NCBI GenBank assembly: GCA_045615885.1
Contig: JAZLFR010000032.1
Coordinates: 24,221-88,220 of the forward strand
Direction: 5' to 3'
DNA length: 64,000 nucleotides
From: UBA1765 sp045615885
GTDB lineage: Bacteria > Fibrobacterota > Fibrobacteria > Fibrobacterales > Fibrobacteraceae
The translations under genes and the position numbers were made by a program. Of the stretch, positions 1 to 7,795 are shown one piece after another. Numbering within the stretch: position 1 is the stretch's first letter; the number at the start of each line of letters is the position of its first letter. Under the pieces are notes generated by a model. That model did no database searches. It was not told the origin of the DNA and was given only the letters and a program-made list of their open reading frames with translations.

Positions 1-866
1 GTTCCATCAAGGATCCGTTTACTTTTGCACGTACCAATGTCATGGGCACATTGAGTCTGCTCCAGTCTGCAAAGCTCTACTGGGAAAGTCTCCCGGAAAA
101 GTACGAAGGCAAGCGCTTCTACCACATCTCCACCGACGAAGTTTACGGCGCCCTCAAGATGAATCACCCCGAAGGCATCGAGCCGCCGTTCACGACGACT
201 GCTTCCAGCTCCGAGCATCACTTGGCTTACGGCGACGACTTCTTCTACGAAACAACAAAGTACACGCCGCATAGCCCGTACTCTGCAAGTAAGGCTGGCT
301 CCGACCATTTTGTGCGCGCCTTCCACGACACCTACGGCATGCCGACGATTGTGACCAACTGCAGTAACAACTATGGCCCGTACCAGTTCCCTGAAAAGTT
401 GATCCCGCTGTTCATCAACAACATCCGTCACAAGAAGCCGCTGCCGGTTTACGGCAAGGGCGAGAATGTCCGCGACTGGCTCTTTGTTGAAGACCATGCT
501 CGCGCTATCGACGTGATTTTCCATAACGGAAAGATTGCCGAAACCTACAACATCGGCGGCTTCAACGAATGGAAGAACATCGACATTATCAAGGTGGTGA
601 TCAAGACCGTAGATAAGCTTCTTGGCCGCGCCGAAGGCGAAGACCTCGACCTCATCACTTACGTCACCGACCGCCTTGGCCACGATGCCCGCTACGCCAT
701 CGACTCTACCAAGCTCCAGAAGGAACTGGGCTGGGAACCGTCTTTGCAGTTCGAGGAAGGCATCGAGAAGACTGTGAAGTGGTACCTGGACAATCAGGAA
801 TGGCTGGACAACATCACCAGCGGCGAATACGCTCAGTACTACGAGAACATGTACAAGGGCCGCTAA
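1..866 (+). CDS. rmlB: dTDP-glucose 4,6-dehydratase, 5' end outside window
   Basis: Converts dTDP-glucose to dTDP-4-keto-6-deoxyglucose, the second step toward dTDP-rhamnose and related surface sugars. It is an extended short-chain dehydrogenase with NAD bound at the N terminus. The reading frame is already open at the first bases (reads SIKDPFTFARTNVMGT), so the gene begins upstream and its Rossmann GxxGxxG motif is not in view. Visible are STDEVYG and the catalytic Tyr-x-x-x-Lys in PYSASKAGSDH, followed by NCSNNYGPYQFPEKLIP and the family's RDWLFVEDH. It is followed directly by a strong terminator, so it ends its operon. Identity is secure; nothing can be said about its promoter. Confidence 0.95.
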   Translation, partial: SIKDPFTFARTNVMGTLSLLQSAKLYWESLPEKYEGKRFYHISTDEVYGALKMNHPEGIEPPFTTTASSSEHHLAYGDDFFYETTKYTPHSPYSASKAGSDHFVRAFHDTYGMPTIVTNCSNNYGPYQFPEKLIPLFINNIRHKKPLPVYGKGENVRDWLFVEDHARAIDVIFHNGKIAETYNIGGFNEWKNIDIIKVVIKTVDKLLGRAEGEDLDLITYVTDRLGHDARYAIDSTKLQKELGWEPSLQFEEGIEKTVKWYLDNQEWLDNITSGEYAQYYENMYKGR

Positions 867-885
867 AATAAAACCGTGATTATGC

Positions 886-915
886 AAAAGGGTCTGCCGA
901 AGGCAGACCCTTTTT
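886..915. terminator. Intrinsic terminator after rmlB
   Basis: A 9-bp perfect stem (GGGTCTGCC / GGCAGACCC) closes a 3-base loop. It is flanked by AAAA on the left and TTTTT on the right, so it can stop transcription of rmlB and also of the convergent lipoprotein gene. Confidence 0.9.
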
Positions 916-937
916 GGTTAATTACCTTTAAGGCTTT

Positions 938-1861
938 TTAAAATTCATCATCGGGAATGACGCCCGTTCTCTGGATTTCGTCACATGTCTCTTTCAGCAT
1001 GTCGAATGCGAATGGAAGCGGATTGATGGGGGATTCAAAGCGAAAAATCTCCTTGATTGTGTAATCATCGCATATGACTATGGTCCCGTCGTCGTCTACT
1101 AGGGCTTCTTCCTTGGTTTTTGCACATTCCTGATCGACAAAACTCTGGGGAAGGTTACGGTTGAATTCGACGACCGCTGTTTGCACGGCATAGCTGCCGT
1201 CGTAGTTGTACGAGATGGTCATTGTTGCTGTGTCTGCATCGGCGGCTACCATTTCAAAGGCTAAATCAGAGTTCTTTGTAATTTTGCAAGTTGCTCTGCT
1301 CTGGTTCGCGACTGGTGCGTCGTTAATGTCTCCCGGCTGGATGGGTGAAATATATTCATCATTTATGTCCTCGTCGTCTTCGTCTTTTTCATCATCTTCT
1401 TCGTCAAATTTGATTTCACCTTCCGGAAATTCTTTGTAGAAACTTTCGCAAGTTTTGAGTGCGGATTTATAAACTTGCTCTATTCCAGCTTCGGCATTTT
1501 CAACAGCCTTGATAGTAATAGTTCGGTCTTCGCAGGTGACTGTGGATCCGTCGTTTCGTTCTGCGGCTTCTTCCTTGTTTTGTGAGCAGGTTTCCTTGAT
1601 TACGCTGGCTGGCACCATGGAAGTGTAGTTTGTCGTAATTTTAATGTTAGCTTTGTCGCCGTTCAAGGTGGTTTCCGTTGTACTTGTCATTGTCCCGGCG
1701 ACAGTCATTGTCGTGACGACCATGTTGCTCGAAGTCTTTGTGGCTTTGCAGGAATTTTGCTCTGTAGATGATTGCGCGTTGGATGTACTGTCACTGGAAC
1801 AGGCGCTCATGGAAGCCATTGCAAAGCACATGGCAGAAAGGGTAAGGAATTTTTTGAACAT
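938..1861 (-). CDS. Lipoprotein with a duplicated four-cysteine domain
   Basis: Function unknown. The start at 1861 is chosen because CGGAGG lies 6 bases upstream and it gives a clean lipoprotein signal (MFKKFLTLSAMCFAMASMSAC); a longer frame to 1909 exists but lacks this. The 307-residue product holds two related halves of about 110 residues. Each begins C-K-x-T-K, carries ETC/QEC, then VTC/VIC before an acidic stretch, and ends TCE/TCD, so four cysteines recur at matching places. A very acidic linker (DEEDDEKDEDDED) joins the halves. The repeated Cys pattern suggests two disulfide-stabilised periplasmic or surface domains from an internal duplication. It stands alone, convergent with rmlB. 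Confidence 0.8.
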   Translation of the reverse strand: MFKKFLTLSAMCFAMASMSACSSDSTSNAQSSTEQNSCKATKTSSNMVVTTMTVAGTMTSTTETTLNGDKANIKITTNYTSMVPASVIKETCSQNKEEAAERNDGSTVTCEDRTITIKAVENAEAGIEQVYKSALKTCESFYKEFPEGEIKFDEEDDEKDEDDEDINDEYISPIQPGDINDAPVANQSRATCKITKNSDLAFEMVAADADTATMTISYNYDGSYAVQTAVVEFNRNLPQSFVDQECAKTKEEALVDDDGTIVICDDYTIKEIFRFESPINPLPFAFDMLKETCDEIQRTGVIPDDEF

Positions 1862-2176
1862 CTTTTTCCTCCGAAGAGATTTTGTTGAAATATAAGTTTT
1901 TGGTGTCAAAAAAGCTTTTTTTTAAGCCTTTTTGAGGACGCTATAAGGAAAATTTTCGGTTGGTTATAGTTTTTATCTATTGTTAATGCATTTTAATTAA
2001 AATTTTTTGAAAATTACCTACAAAACCTATTGGAAATGTAGGGAATTGTTTTTAACTTATAGCTGTTGAACGAAAGACCTGGTTCTAGCGAGGATTTCAA
2101 AATAAAAAGCTGGTTCAGGAGTTCGTTCAAAAAGTACGGAGAAAAAAATGAACTTTGAATTTTATCTGAGAAATGA
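1862..2176. other. AT-rich divergent intergenic region, no gene seen
   Basis: Lies between the minus-strand lipoprotein and metY. It is AT-rich and offers no convincing ORF in either strand. It must hold promoters for both neighbours, but no pair with good -35/-10 spacing stood out. Confidence 0.5.
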
Positions 2177-2265
2177 CCGGCGATGTCGAGCCGGATTCCG
2201 AATGCGAGGCTAACGCATTAAACCAAAGCCCCGAGCGAAACGCTCGCAAGACAGCCGGCGGGCTG
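2177..2265 (+). promoter_or_regulatory. Four-hairpin leader upstream of metY
   Basis: Four perfect short stems follow one another: CCGGC/GCCGG (2177-2194), AATGCG/CGCATT (2201-2219), CGAGCG/CGCTCG with an AAA loop (2232-2246) and CAGCC/GGCTG (2252-2265). They lie 86-174 bases before the metY start. A regulatory leader of a sulfur amino-acid gene is one reading; a cluster of mobile hairpin modules like those elsewhere in the window is the other. No conserved core of the SAM riboswitch classes known to me was recognised. Confidence 0.4.
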
Positions 2266-2292
2266 AAACGCAAAAAGAGATGCCTTCGCAAA

Positions 2293-2337
2293 ACCTCATA
2301 CCTCAAAGCGAAGCGACCTCAAAACCTCACACCTCAT
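2293..2337. repeat. Heptamer tract (ACCTCAN) with a hairpin insert
   Basis: Five ACCTCA-type heptamers: two, then the 9-base insert AGCGAAGCG, then three more (one extra A between). The same ACCTCA frame around a different insert recurs at 28048-28076 and, inverted, at 44995-45051. Confidence 0.75.
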
Positions 2338-2350
2338 AAGGAATTAAATC

Positions 2351-3631
2351 ATGTCTCAGAATCTTCACTTTGAAACTCTTCAGCTCCACGTTGGCCAGGA
2401 ATCCGCAGACCCAGCAACCGATTCTCGCGCAGTTCCTATTTACGCAACCACCTCTTACGTTTTCCATAACTCCCAGCATGCCGCTGACCGTTTCGGCCTC
2501 CGCGATGCCGGTAACATTTACGGTCGCTTGACCAACTCCACCCAGGGCGTTTTCGAACAGCGTATCGCTGCCTTGGAAGGTGGTTCCGCTGCCCTCGCCG
2601 TTGCATCTGGCGCCGCTGCCATTACTTATGCCATTGAAGCTCTCGCTCAGGCTGGCGATCACGTGGTTGCCCAGAAGACCATTTACGGTGGCTCCTACAA
2701 CTTGCTGAAGCACACCTTGGCACCTTTCGGCGTAAGCACTTCTTTCGTTGACACTCACAACCTCGCCGAAGTTGAAGCTGCCATCAAGGAAAACACCAAG
2801 ATCCTTTACCTGGAAACTCTCGGCAACCCGAACTCTGACGTTTCCGATATCGATGCCCTTATCGAACTTGGCCACAAGCACGGTCTCGCTGTTATCGTCG
2901 ACAACACCTTCGGTACTCCGTTCCTGTTCCGCCCCATTGAACACGGCGCAGACGTAGTTGTTCATTCTGCTACCAAGTTCATTGGCGGCCACGGCACAAC
3001 TCTCGGCGGTATCATCATTGAATCCGGCAAGACCAACTGGAAGTCTGGCAAGTTCCCGACAATCGCTAACCCCAACGTGAGCTACCACGGCGTAAGCTTC
3101 GCCGACGCAGTTCCGGGTGCCGCATTCGTGACCTACATCCGCGCCATTCTTCTCCGCGACCAGGGCGCTGCAATTTCCCCGTTCGCTGCATGGGCTCTCA
3201 TTCAGGGTACAGAAACTTTGTCGCTCCGTATCGAACGCCATGTAGAAAACACTAAGAAGGTTGTGGAATTCCTTTCCAAGCATCCGAAGGTTGCTTCTGT
3301 TAGCCACCCGAGCCTGCCGACGCACCCGGACCACGAAAACTTCAAGAAGTATTTCCCGAAGGGTGGCGCTTCCATCTTTACGTTCGAAATCAAGGGCGGT
3401 CAGGCCGAAGCCTGGAAGTTCATTGATAGCCTGAAGATCTTCAGCCTCTTGGCAAACGTTGCCGACGTGAAGAGCCTGGTGATTCATCCGTACACCACCA
3501 CTCATTCCGAACTGAACGAAGAAGAATTCAAGGAACAGCACATTACGCCGTCCACCATCCGCCTCTCCATCGGTACCGAACACATCGATGACATTATTGC
3601 GGATTTGGAACAGGCATTGGCACAGGTTTAA
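2351..3631 (+). CDS. metY: O-acetylhomoserine aminocarboxypropyltransferase (sulfhydrylase)
   Basis: PLP enzyme of the Cys/Met-metabolism family that makes homocysteine from O-acetylhomoserine and sulfide. The 426-residue length is usual for MetY and longer than MetB/MetC (about 380-400). The N terminus reads FETLQLHVGQ, typical for the family. The PLP lysine is Lys209 in HSATKFIGGHGTTLGG, a signature that separates sulfhydrylases from gamma-synthases. AAGGA lies 8 bases before ATG. The neighbour cysK also consumes sulfide, so the two genes form a sulfide-assimilation pair, although the repeat-rich gap between them suggests separate transcription. The upstream hairpins may regulate it. Confidence 0.95.
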   Translation: MSQNLHFETLQLHVGQESADPATDSRAVPIYATTSYVFHNSQHAADRFGLRDAGNIYGRLTNSTQGVFEQRIAALEGGSAALAVASGAAAITYAIEALAQAGDHVVAQKTIYGGSYNLLKHTLAPFGVSTSFVDTHNLAEVEAAIKENTKILYLETLGNPNSDVSDIDALIELGHKHGLAVIVDNTFGTPFLFRPIEHGADVVVHSATKFIGGHGTTLGGIIIESGKTNWKSGKFPTIANPNVSYHGVSFADAVPGAAFVTYIRAILLRDQGAAISPFAAWALIQGTETLSLRIERHVENTKKVVEFLSKHPKVASVSHPSLPTHPDHENFKKYFPKGGASIFTFEIKGGQAEAWKFIDSLKIFSLLANVADVKSLVIHPYTTTHSELNEEEFKEQHITPSTIRLSIGTEHIDDIIADLEQALAQV

Positions 3632-3633
3632 TT

Positions 3634-3659
3634 GAGACGAGAGACGAGAGACGAAAGAG
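3634..3659. repeat. Heptamer tract GAGACGA x3
   Basis: Three exact GAGACGA units plus a partial one, beginning three bases after the metY stop. The same word family appears at 27842-27869 and, as its complement, at 45107-45148 and 62712-62725. Confidence 0.85.
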
Positions 3660-3674
3660 TTTTTAGTTTCTTGG

Positions 3675-3703
3675 CTGTCATCACGAGCGAAGCGTGGTGA
3701 TCC
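3675..3703. repeat. TGTCAT palindromic repeat, copy 1
   Basis: Imperfect palindrome with arms TCATCACG / CGTGGTGA and loop AGCGAAG, bounded by CTG and TCC. A second copy lies inverted at 22175-22205. Related elements with different arm bases are at 27941-27974 and 32839-32865. Confidence 0.8.
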
Positions 3704-3841
3704 AAAACATGCTCTATTCAATGCTCTGGGTTGCTTCACTACGTTCGCAAAGACATGAAATTTCAGCTCTCTGAATTCTCGTTTCTGTTTTCTGTCATCT
3801 TAACAAGCTAAATTTTAAACGGATTAACAAAGGATTTCATT

Positions 3842-4774
3842 ATGTCTAAAATTTATACTTCTGCTGACCAGCTTATCGGTCACACCCCGCTTCTTGAACT
3901 TACGAACATCGAACGCGAACATAACCTCGGCGCTCGTGTCTTGGCTAAGCTCGAATACTTTAACCCGGCTGGTTCCGTGAAGGACCGCGTTGCAAAGGCT
4001 ATGCTTGACGATGCTGAAAAGGCTGGCAAGCTCACCAAGGGTTCCGTGATCATTGAACCGACTTCCGGTAACACTGGTATTGGCCTTGCTTCCGTTGCTG
4101 CAGCCCGTGGTTACCGCTTGATCATCGTGATGCCAGATACCATGAGCGTGGAACGCCGTCAGCTCATGAAGGCTTACGGTGCCGAACTCGTTTTGAGCGA
4201 AGGTGCAAAGGGCATGAAGGGGGCAATTGCAAAGGCCGAAGAACTGAACGCACAGATTCCAAACAGCTTTATCGCAGGCCAGTTCGTAAACCCGGCAAAC
4301 CCGGCTGCTCACGTTGCTACGACAGGCCCGGAAATTTGGGAAGACACCGATGGCGATGTAGACATCTTTGTTGCTGGCGTTGGTACAGGCGGCACAATCA
4401 CTGGCGTTGGCGAATACCTCAAGAGCAAGAAGCCGAGCGTGAAGGTCGTGGCTGTGGAACCAGCTTCCTCTCCGGTACTTTCCAAGGGTGTCGCTGGTGC
4501 TCACAAGATCCAGGGCATTGGCGCAGGCTTTGTTCCAAGCATCTTGAACACCAAGATTTACGACGAAATCATTCCGGTCGAAAATGAAGACGCATTTGTT
4601 TCTGGCCGCGAAATCGGCAAGAAGGAAGGCGTGCTTGTAGGCATTTCTGCTGGCGCTGCTCTCCACGCTGCAAAGGAACTTGCAAAGCGTCCAGAAAACA
4701 AGGGCAAGACAATTGTCGTGCTCCTCCCGGACACTGGCGACCGTTACCTTTCTACGGCACTTTACGCTGAATAA
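3842..4774 (+). CDS. cysK: Cysteine synthase A (O-acetylserine sulfhydrylase)
   Basis: Makes cysteine from O-acetylserine and sulfide. The 310-residue product is a fold-type II PLP enzyme. The PLP lysine is Lys47 in NPAGSVKDR. The substrate loop PTSGNTGIGLA and the phosphate-binding GTGGTITG are intact, and KIQGIGAGFVP is typical of CysK rather than CysM. The start follows AAAGGATTTCATT. A hairpin terminator follows 22 bases after the stop. It lies downstream of metY with a repeat-filled gap of 210 bases. Confidence 0.96.
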   Translation: MSKIYTSADQLIGHTPLLELTNIEREHNLGARVLAKLEYFNPAGSVKDRVAKAMLDDAEKAGKLTKGSVIIEPTSGNTGIGLASVAAARGYRLIIVMPDTMSVERRQLMKAYGAELVLSEGAKGMKGAIAKAEELNAQIPNSFIAGQFVNPANPAAHVATTGPEIWEDTDGDVDIFVAGVGTGGTITGVGEYLKSKKPSVKVVAVEPASSPVLSKGVAGAHKIQGIGAGFVPSILNTKIYDEIIPVENEDAFVSGREIGKKEGVLVGISAGAALHAAKELAKRPENKGKTIVVLLPDTGDRYLSTALYAE

Positions 4775-4796
4775 TTTTGCCACGTTAGGAGTAGAA

Positions 4797-4827
4797 ACGG
4801 CTCGCAGTTTTGTGGGCCGTTTTTTTA
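4797..4827 (+). terminator. Terminator after cysK
   Basis: A 9-bp stem (ACGGCTCGC / GTGGGCCGT, with two G-T pairs) and a 6-base loop are followed by seven T. Confidence 0.8.
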
Positions 4828-4860
4828 TTCAAAAATTTATAGTGAATTTGGGGTGCTTTA

Positions 4861-5697
4861 ATGTACAAAAGAATTTTAACTATCCAAGATATTTCCTGCG
4901 TCGGGCAGTGCTCCTTGACCGTTGCGCTCCCGATTATTTCTGCATGTGGCGTGGAAGCCGCTGTGCTCCCGTCTGCAGTTCTTTCTACCCACACTGGTGG
5001 ATTCAAGGGATTCACCTTCCGCGACCTGACAGAAGACTTGCCAAAGATCAGTGCGCACTGGAAAAAGGAAGGAATTACCTTTGACGCTTTTTACACGGGT
5101 TACCTTGGCAGCACGAAGCAGATCGAATATGTTCGTGATATTCTGAATGCGCACGGGAACCCAGGCGCAAAGAAAATTGTTGACCCGGCCATGGCAGACA
5201 ACGGCCAGCTTTATTACGGCTTTGACGCCGCTTTCGTGGAATCCATGAAGGACCTTGTTGCCGAAGCCGACATTGTCTTGCCGAACATTACCGAAGCAAG
5301 TTTCCTTACCGGCATTGAATACAAGGAAGTTTATGATGAAGTTTATGTAAGGAGCTTGCTTGAAGCGCTTGTGAAGCTTGGCGCAAAGGCTGTTGTTTTG
5401 ACAGGCGTAAGTTACAAGCCGGAAACAACGGGCGTCGTTGTTTACGATGGCAATTATCGCTATTACGAACATAAGCGCATTCCGAAGGGTTGCCATGGAA
5501 CTGGCGATGTTTACGCTTCTGCCTTTGTCGGAGCAATGACTAGGGGCATAGATGCCTTTGAGGCTGCAAAAATTGCTGCCGACTACACGGTCCAGTGCAT
5601 TGAAAACACGATCGGCGATGCAAACCACTGGTATGGGGTGAAGCTCGAGACTGCTCTTCCTGGCCTTGTAAGGGCGATTGAGGCTCATGCAAAGTAG
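4861..5697 (+). CDS. pdxY: Pyridoxal/pyridoxamine kinase (PdxK/PdxY family)
   Basis: Phosphorylates B6 vitamers in the PLP salvage pathway. It is a 278-residue ribokinase-fold protein. The N terminus RILTIQDISCVGQCSLT and the STHTGGF segment are typical of pyridoxal kinases. The anion-hole and catalytic Asp lie in KGCHGTGDVYASAF near the C terminus. GGGG lies 7 bases before ATG. Two PLP enzymes (MetY, CysK) sit just upstream, but a terminator separates them, so the shared theme may be coincidental. Sequence alone does not settle which B6 vitamer is preferred. Confidence 0.85.
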   Translation: MYKRILTIQDISCVGQCSLTVALPIISACGVEAAVLPSAVLSTHTGGFKGFTFRDLTEDLPKISAHWKKEGITFDAFYTGYLGSTKQIEYVRDILNAHGNPGAKKIVDPAMADNGQLYYGFDAAFVESMKDLVAEADIVLPNITEASFLTGIEYKEVYDEVYVRSLLEALVKLGAKAVVLTGVSYKPETTGVVVYDGNYRYYEHKRIPKGCHGTGDVYASAFVGAMTRGIDAFEAAKIAADYTVQCIENTIGDANHWYGVKLETALPGLVRAIEAHAK

Positions 5698-5756
5698 GGG
5701 AGAATGCTTTTAGGGTGGTTTTATCCTTGTTTTTTGAAAAAATAGGTTTTTGCCCC

Positions 5757-5784
5757 TTGACAATTCCCTAGAATTTTCTAAACT
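5757..5784 (+). promoter_or_regulatory. Promoter of tRNA-Val
   Basis: TTGACA (5757-5762), a 16-base spacer and TAAACT (5779-5784). Expected initiation is 6-8 bases before the mature tRNA 5' end. The GAATTTTCTAAA context recurs before the leader at 6955, suggesting a local promoter style. Confidence 0.8.
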
Positions 5785-5798
5785 TGGGTCACCCCAAT

Positions 5799-5872
5799 GG
5801 ACGATTAGCTCAGCTGGTTAGAGTATCACCTTGACATGGTGGGGGTCATTGGTTCGAGTCCAATATCGTCCA
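5799..5872 (+). tRNA. tRNA-Val (anticodon GAC)
   Basis: A complete cloverleaf reads by hand: acceptor GGACGAT/ATCGTCC, D stem GCTC/GAGT, anticodon stem TCACC/GGTGG with loop TTGACAT, T stem ATTGG/CCAAT with TTCGAGT. The anticodon GAC reads valine codons GUC and GUU. The discriminator is A and no CCA is encoded, so CCA must be added after transcription. Confidence 0.95.
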
Positions 5873-5874
5873 CG

Positions 5875-5910
5875 AAAAAGCCTCAGCAAACGCTGGGGCT
5901 TTTCTTTTTG
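5875..5910 (+). terminator. Terminator after tRNA-Val
   Basis: Stem AAAAAGCCTCAGC / GCTGGGGCTTTT with loop AAAC, ending in a T-rich run. Confidence 0.85.
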
Positions 5911-6014
5911 TTTTCTCTTTTTGCTTTGTATGTTTGCTGTTGAAAATACGAATAATGTCGTGAAAATTGCAAAAAGCTGAAAAGTTCGGGCAAAAATCTG
6001 AAAATCCTGCAAAA

Positions 6015-6067
6015 AAAAGCCGCAAAAGGCTGTCGGGCGGAATGCTCGATGCACTTTTGCGGCTTTT
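6015..6067 (-). terminator. Terminator of lexA with long arms
   Basis: A perfect 14-bp inverted repeat (AAAAGCCGCAAAAG / CTTTTGCGGCTTTT) encloses 25 bases. On the minus strand it ends in eight T, so it terminates lexA. The wide loop is unusual for a simple terminator. Confidence 0.8.
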
Positions 6068-6089
6068 GCGCGTATGGGCTATGAATTAA

Positions 6090-6773
6090 TTAGTTGATTT
6101 TGCGCATTACGCCAATCACCTTGCCGGCAATGCTGAATTCGCGGTCCGGGCGAACGATGATCGGGGTGTACTTCGGGTTTGCCGGGTGGAGTTCAATCCA
6201 TTCGTCCTTCGGCTGGAAGTACTTGACTGTAGCTTCGTTGTCGACCTGGGCGATGATGATTTCGCCGCGGTCGGCTGTGCCCTGGGTGCGGGCGAATACG
6301 AGGTCGCCGTCAAAGATGCCTGCGTTGATCATGGAGTCGCCCTTGACGCGAAGGGCGAACACGTCTTTGCGACTTGCGATGAAGTCGCGGTCTACGGTGA
6401 CGGTGCCTTCGAGGTTCTGCACTGCAAGAATCGGCTGGCCTGCGGCGACGCGGCCAATGACCGGGATTTCTACAGAGTTCGTATCTTCTGCTTCCGGAGC
6501 TTCGTTCTTGACGATTTCAAGGCCGCGGCTTGTGCGCGGGGAGCGGTTGATGTAGCCCTTCTTGATGAGCGCTGCAAGAATGGAGCGAACGCCGTTTGTG
6601 GAGGTGATGCCGAAATGTGTGGCAATTTCACGCACGGTAGGCGGGCGGTTGAACTTTTTGGTTTGCACCTTGATGTAGGTGTAGATTTCTTCCTGACGGG
6701 CGGTCAGCGCGCGCGGAGCACGTTCCTTTTTGGCAGGAGCTTCTGCTTCGAGAATTTCGTTTTCTGTATCCAT
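6090..6773 (-). CDS. lexA: LexA SOS repressor
   Basis: Represses DNA-damage genes until RecA filaments trigger self-cleavage. The start at 6773 is chosen because GGAGGT lies upstream; an in-frame ATG at 6821 would place the start inside the promoter. The 227-residue product has an N-terminal winged-helix DNA-binding domain (about 22-88; PTVREIATHFGI is helix 2). It has an A111-G112 cleavage site in RVAAGQP, and the catalytic dyad Ser147 (GDSM) and Lys184 (ATVKYF). All catalytic parts are intact. It is monocistronic, with its own promoter and terminator. Confidence 0.96.
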   Translation of the reverse strand: MDTENEILEAEAPAKKERAPRALTARQEEIYTYIKVQTKKFNRPPTVREIATHFGITSTNGVRSILAALIKKGYINRSPRTSRGLEIVKNEAPEAEDTNSVEIPVIGRVAAGQPILAVQNLEGTVTVDRDFIASRKDVFALRVKGDSMINAGIFDGDLVFARTQGTADRGEIIIAQVDNEATVKYFQPKDEWIELHPANPKYTPIIVRPDREFSIAGKVIGVMRKIN

Positions 6774-6799
6774 ACGGGACCTCCAATAATAACCTCTAT

Positions 6800-6828
6800 A
6801 ATATAGTGTCTTTTTGTTCAAGTGTCAA
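6800..6828 (-). promoter_or_regulatory. lexA promoter
   Basis: On the minus strand TTGACA (6828-6823), a 17-base spacer and TATATT (6805-6800). Expected initiation near 6793 gives a leader of about 20 bases containing the GGAGGT site. Confidence 0.85.
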
Positions 6829-6886
6829 TAGTTGCAGTGCTCAAAATGTATTTTTGTCAAATATTTTTCTTTTTTGTAGAGTTAGG

Positions 6887-6900
6887 GTGCTTTAGAGCAC
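6887..6900. promoter_or_regulatory. Palindrome GTGCT-N4-AGCAC between lexA and the next gene
   Basis: A 5+5 base inverted repeat lies about 60 bases upstream of the lexA -35 box and 55 before the next transcript. It could be an operator for either gene, possibly LexA itself. The GTGC/GCAC content resembles the published Fibrobacter LexA box as I remember it, but the spacing differs. Confidence 0.35.
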
Positions 6901-6954
6901 TTTTTTGAAAGATTTTATTACCCGATTTTGCAGAAATTTTCTAAATTAGCGCAC

Positions 6955-7070
6955 GCGATTGCTTTTGTTCCGTTGCAAAGTCGCGGAACCCGGCCCCGTA
7001 GTCGGGCCTGCCGCCCGTTTCTTTGAAAACATAAGTGCGGCTAATTTGATGCTGATTAATTCGCAATCGC
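6955..7070 (+). ncRNA. Candidate structured leader RNA, class unknown
   Basis: A perfect 8-bp closing stem (GCGATTGC 6955-6962 / GCAATCGC 7063-7070) encloses 100 bases. Inside lie further hairpins: GTTCCG/CGGAAC, GGCCC/GGGCC and GTTT/AAAC. A -10-like TAAATT at 6942-6947 would start transcription just before it. It lies 54 bases before the next gene start. It may be a 5' leader with regulatory function or a free small RNA; no known class was recognised. Confidence 0.45.
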
Positions 7071-7123
7071 CCGAAATCTGGTTCTTTACCGGCCCTTTTT
7101 CGGTAACCCTAATGAGGTCCCTA

Positions 7124-7762
7124 ATGGTAACACTCAACGTAGTAACGCTCGTCATCGCCTTGGTTTCCTTGGTTGTGTCGGCTCTCGTCCTTTCTAAGGT
7201 GAGCAAGCTCATGGTTATGCTTCGCACACCTGTTGTCAAGAAGTCTTCCGAATTGAATTTGAAGCCAGCTGCTGCTCGCCACCAGGTGAATGCACAGGAA
7301 ATGGCTGCTCGCGGAGAACGTCAGCAGAAGGACAACCGCCAACAGAAGGAACAGCGCAACGCAGCTAAGAACTCTGGTGAAGCCCAGCGCGAAAACCAGA
7401 ACAATGGTCAGCGCCGCGACCGTGAACAGCGCCGCAACAACAATCGCAATGAACAGCGCCAGCGCCGCGAAACTCAGGCACAGGCTCAGGTACAGGCAGA
7501 AAAGGCTCCGGCTCCGGCCCCAGCTGCAGCTCCTGTAGAAGCCCCGGCCGCACAGCCAGCTCCAGCAGCACAGCCTGCACAGGAACCGGCTCGCCGCCCG
7601 TTGCCGCCGCGCATCACTCCGGAATCCGTTCCGGCAGTACCGGCAGAAACTCCAGTTGCTCCGGCTCCGGCAGTTGCAGAAGCTGCAGCAGCCGTTGCTC
7701 CAGAAAAAGTTCGCTATGGCCGCCGCAGTGTGGTCAAGACAGCTCCGGAACTCGAAGGCTAA
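7124..7762 (+). CDS. Membrane-anchored basic Q/N/R-rich and Ala/Pro-rich protein
   Basis: Unrecognised. The start at 7124 has GAGG 6-10 bases upstream; the open frame continues further 5' but through the structured leader. The 212-residue product has an N-terminal transmembrane helix (TLNVVTLVIALVSLVVSALV), then a region of about 70 residues rich in Gln, Asn, Arg and Lys. An Ala/Pro/Val-rich disordered segment of about 70 follows, then a basic tail (KVRYGRRSVVKT). The layout suggests a membrane tether with a disordered nucleic-acid- or wall-binding tail. It lies next to the division cluster but has its own terminator, so any link is speculative. Confidence 0.65.
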   Translation: MVTLNVVTLVIALVSLVVSALVLSKVSKLMVMLRTPVVKKSSELNLKPAAARHQVNAQEMAARGERQQKDNRQQKEQRNAAKNSGEAQRENQNNGQRRDREQRRNNNRNEQRQRRETQAQAQVQAEKAPAPAPAAAPVEAPAAQPAPAAQPAQEPARRPLPPRITPESVPAVPAETPVAPAPAVAEAAAAVAPEKVRYGRRSVVKTAPELEG

Positions 7763-7795
7763 TCTTTTTTAGACAGCCCAAAGAGATTTGGATAG

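Noticed and set aside
2173..2373. 66-residue ORF before metY
   Set aside because: It lies across the hairpins and heptamer tract and overlaps the metY start. No ribosome-binding site or protein-like composition.
6967..7000. c-di-GMP (GEMM) riboswitch, because of a GCAAAG word
   Set aside because: Only the short word matches. The flanking GEMM helices and the tetraloop receptor are not present.
6959..7123. N-terminal extension of the basic membrane protein (start at 6959)
   Set aside because: It would read through the structured leader and lacks a ribosome-binding site. The ATG at 7124 has GAGG and gives a normal membrane-anchor start.
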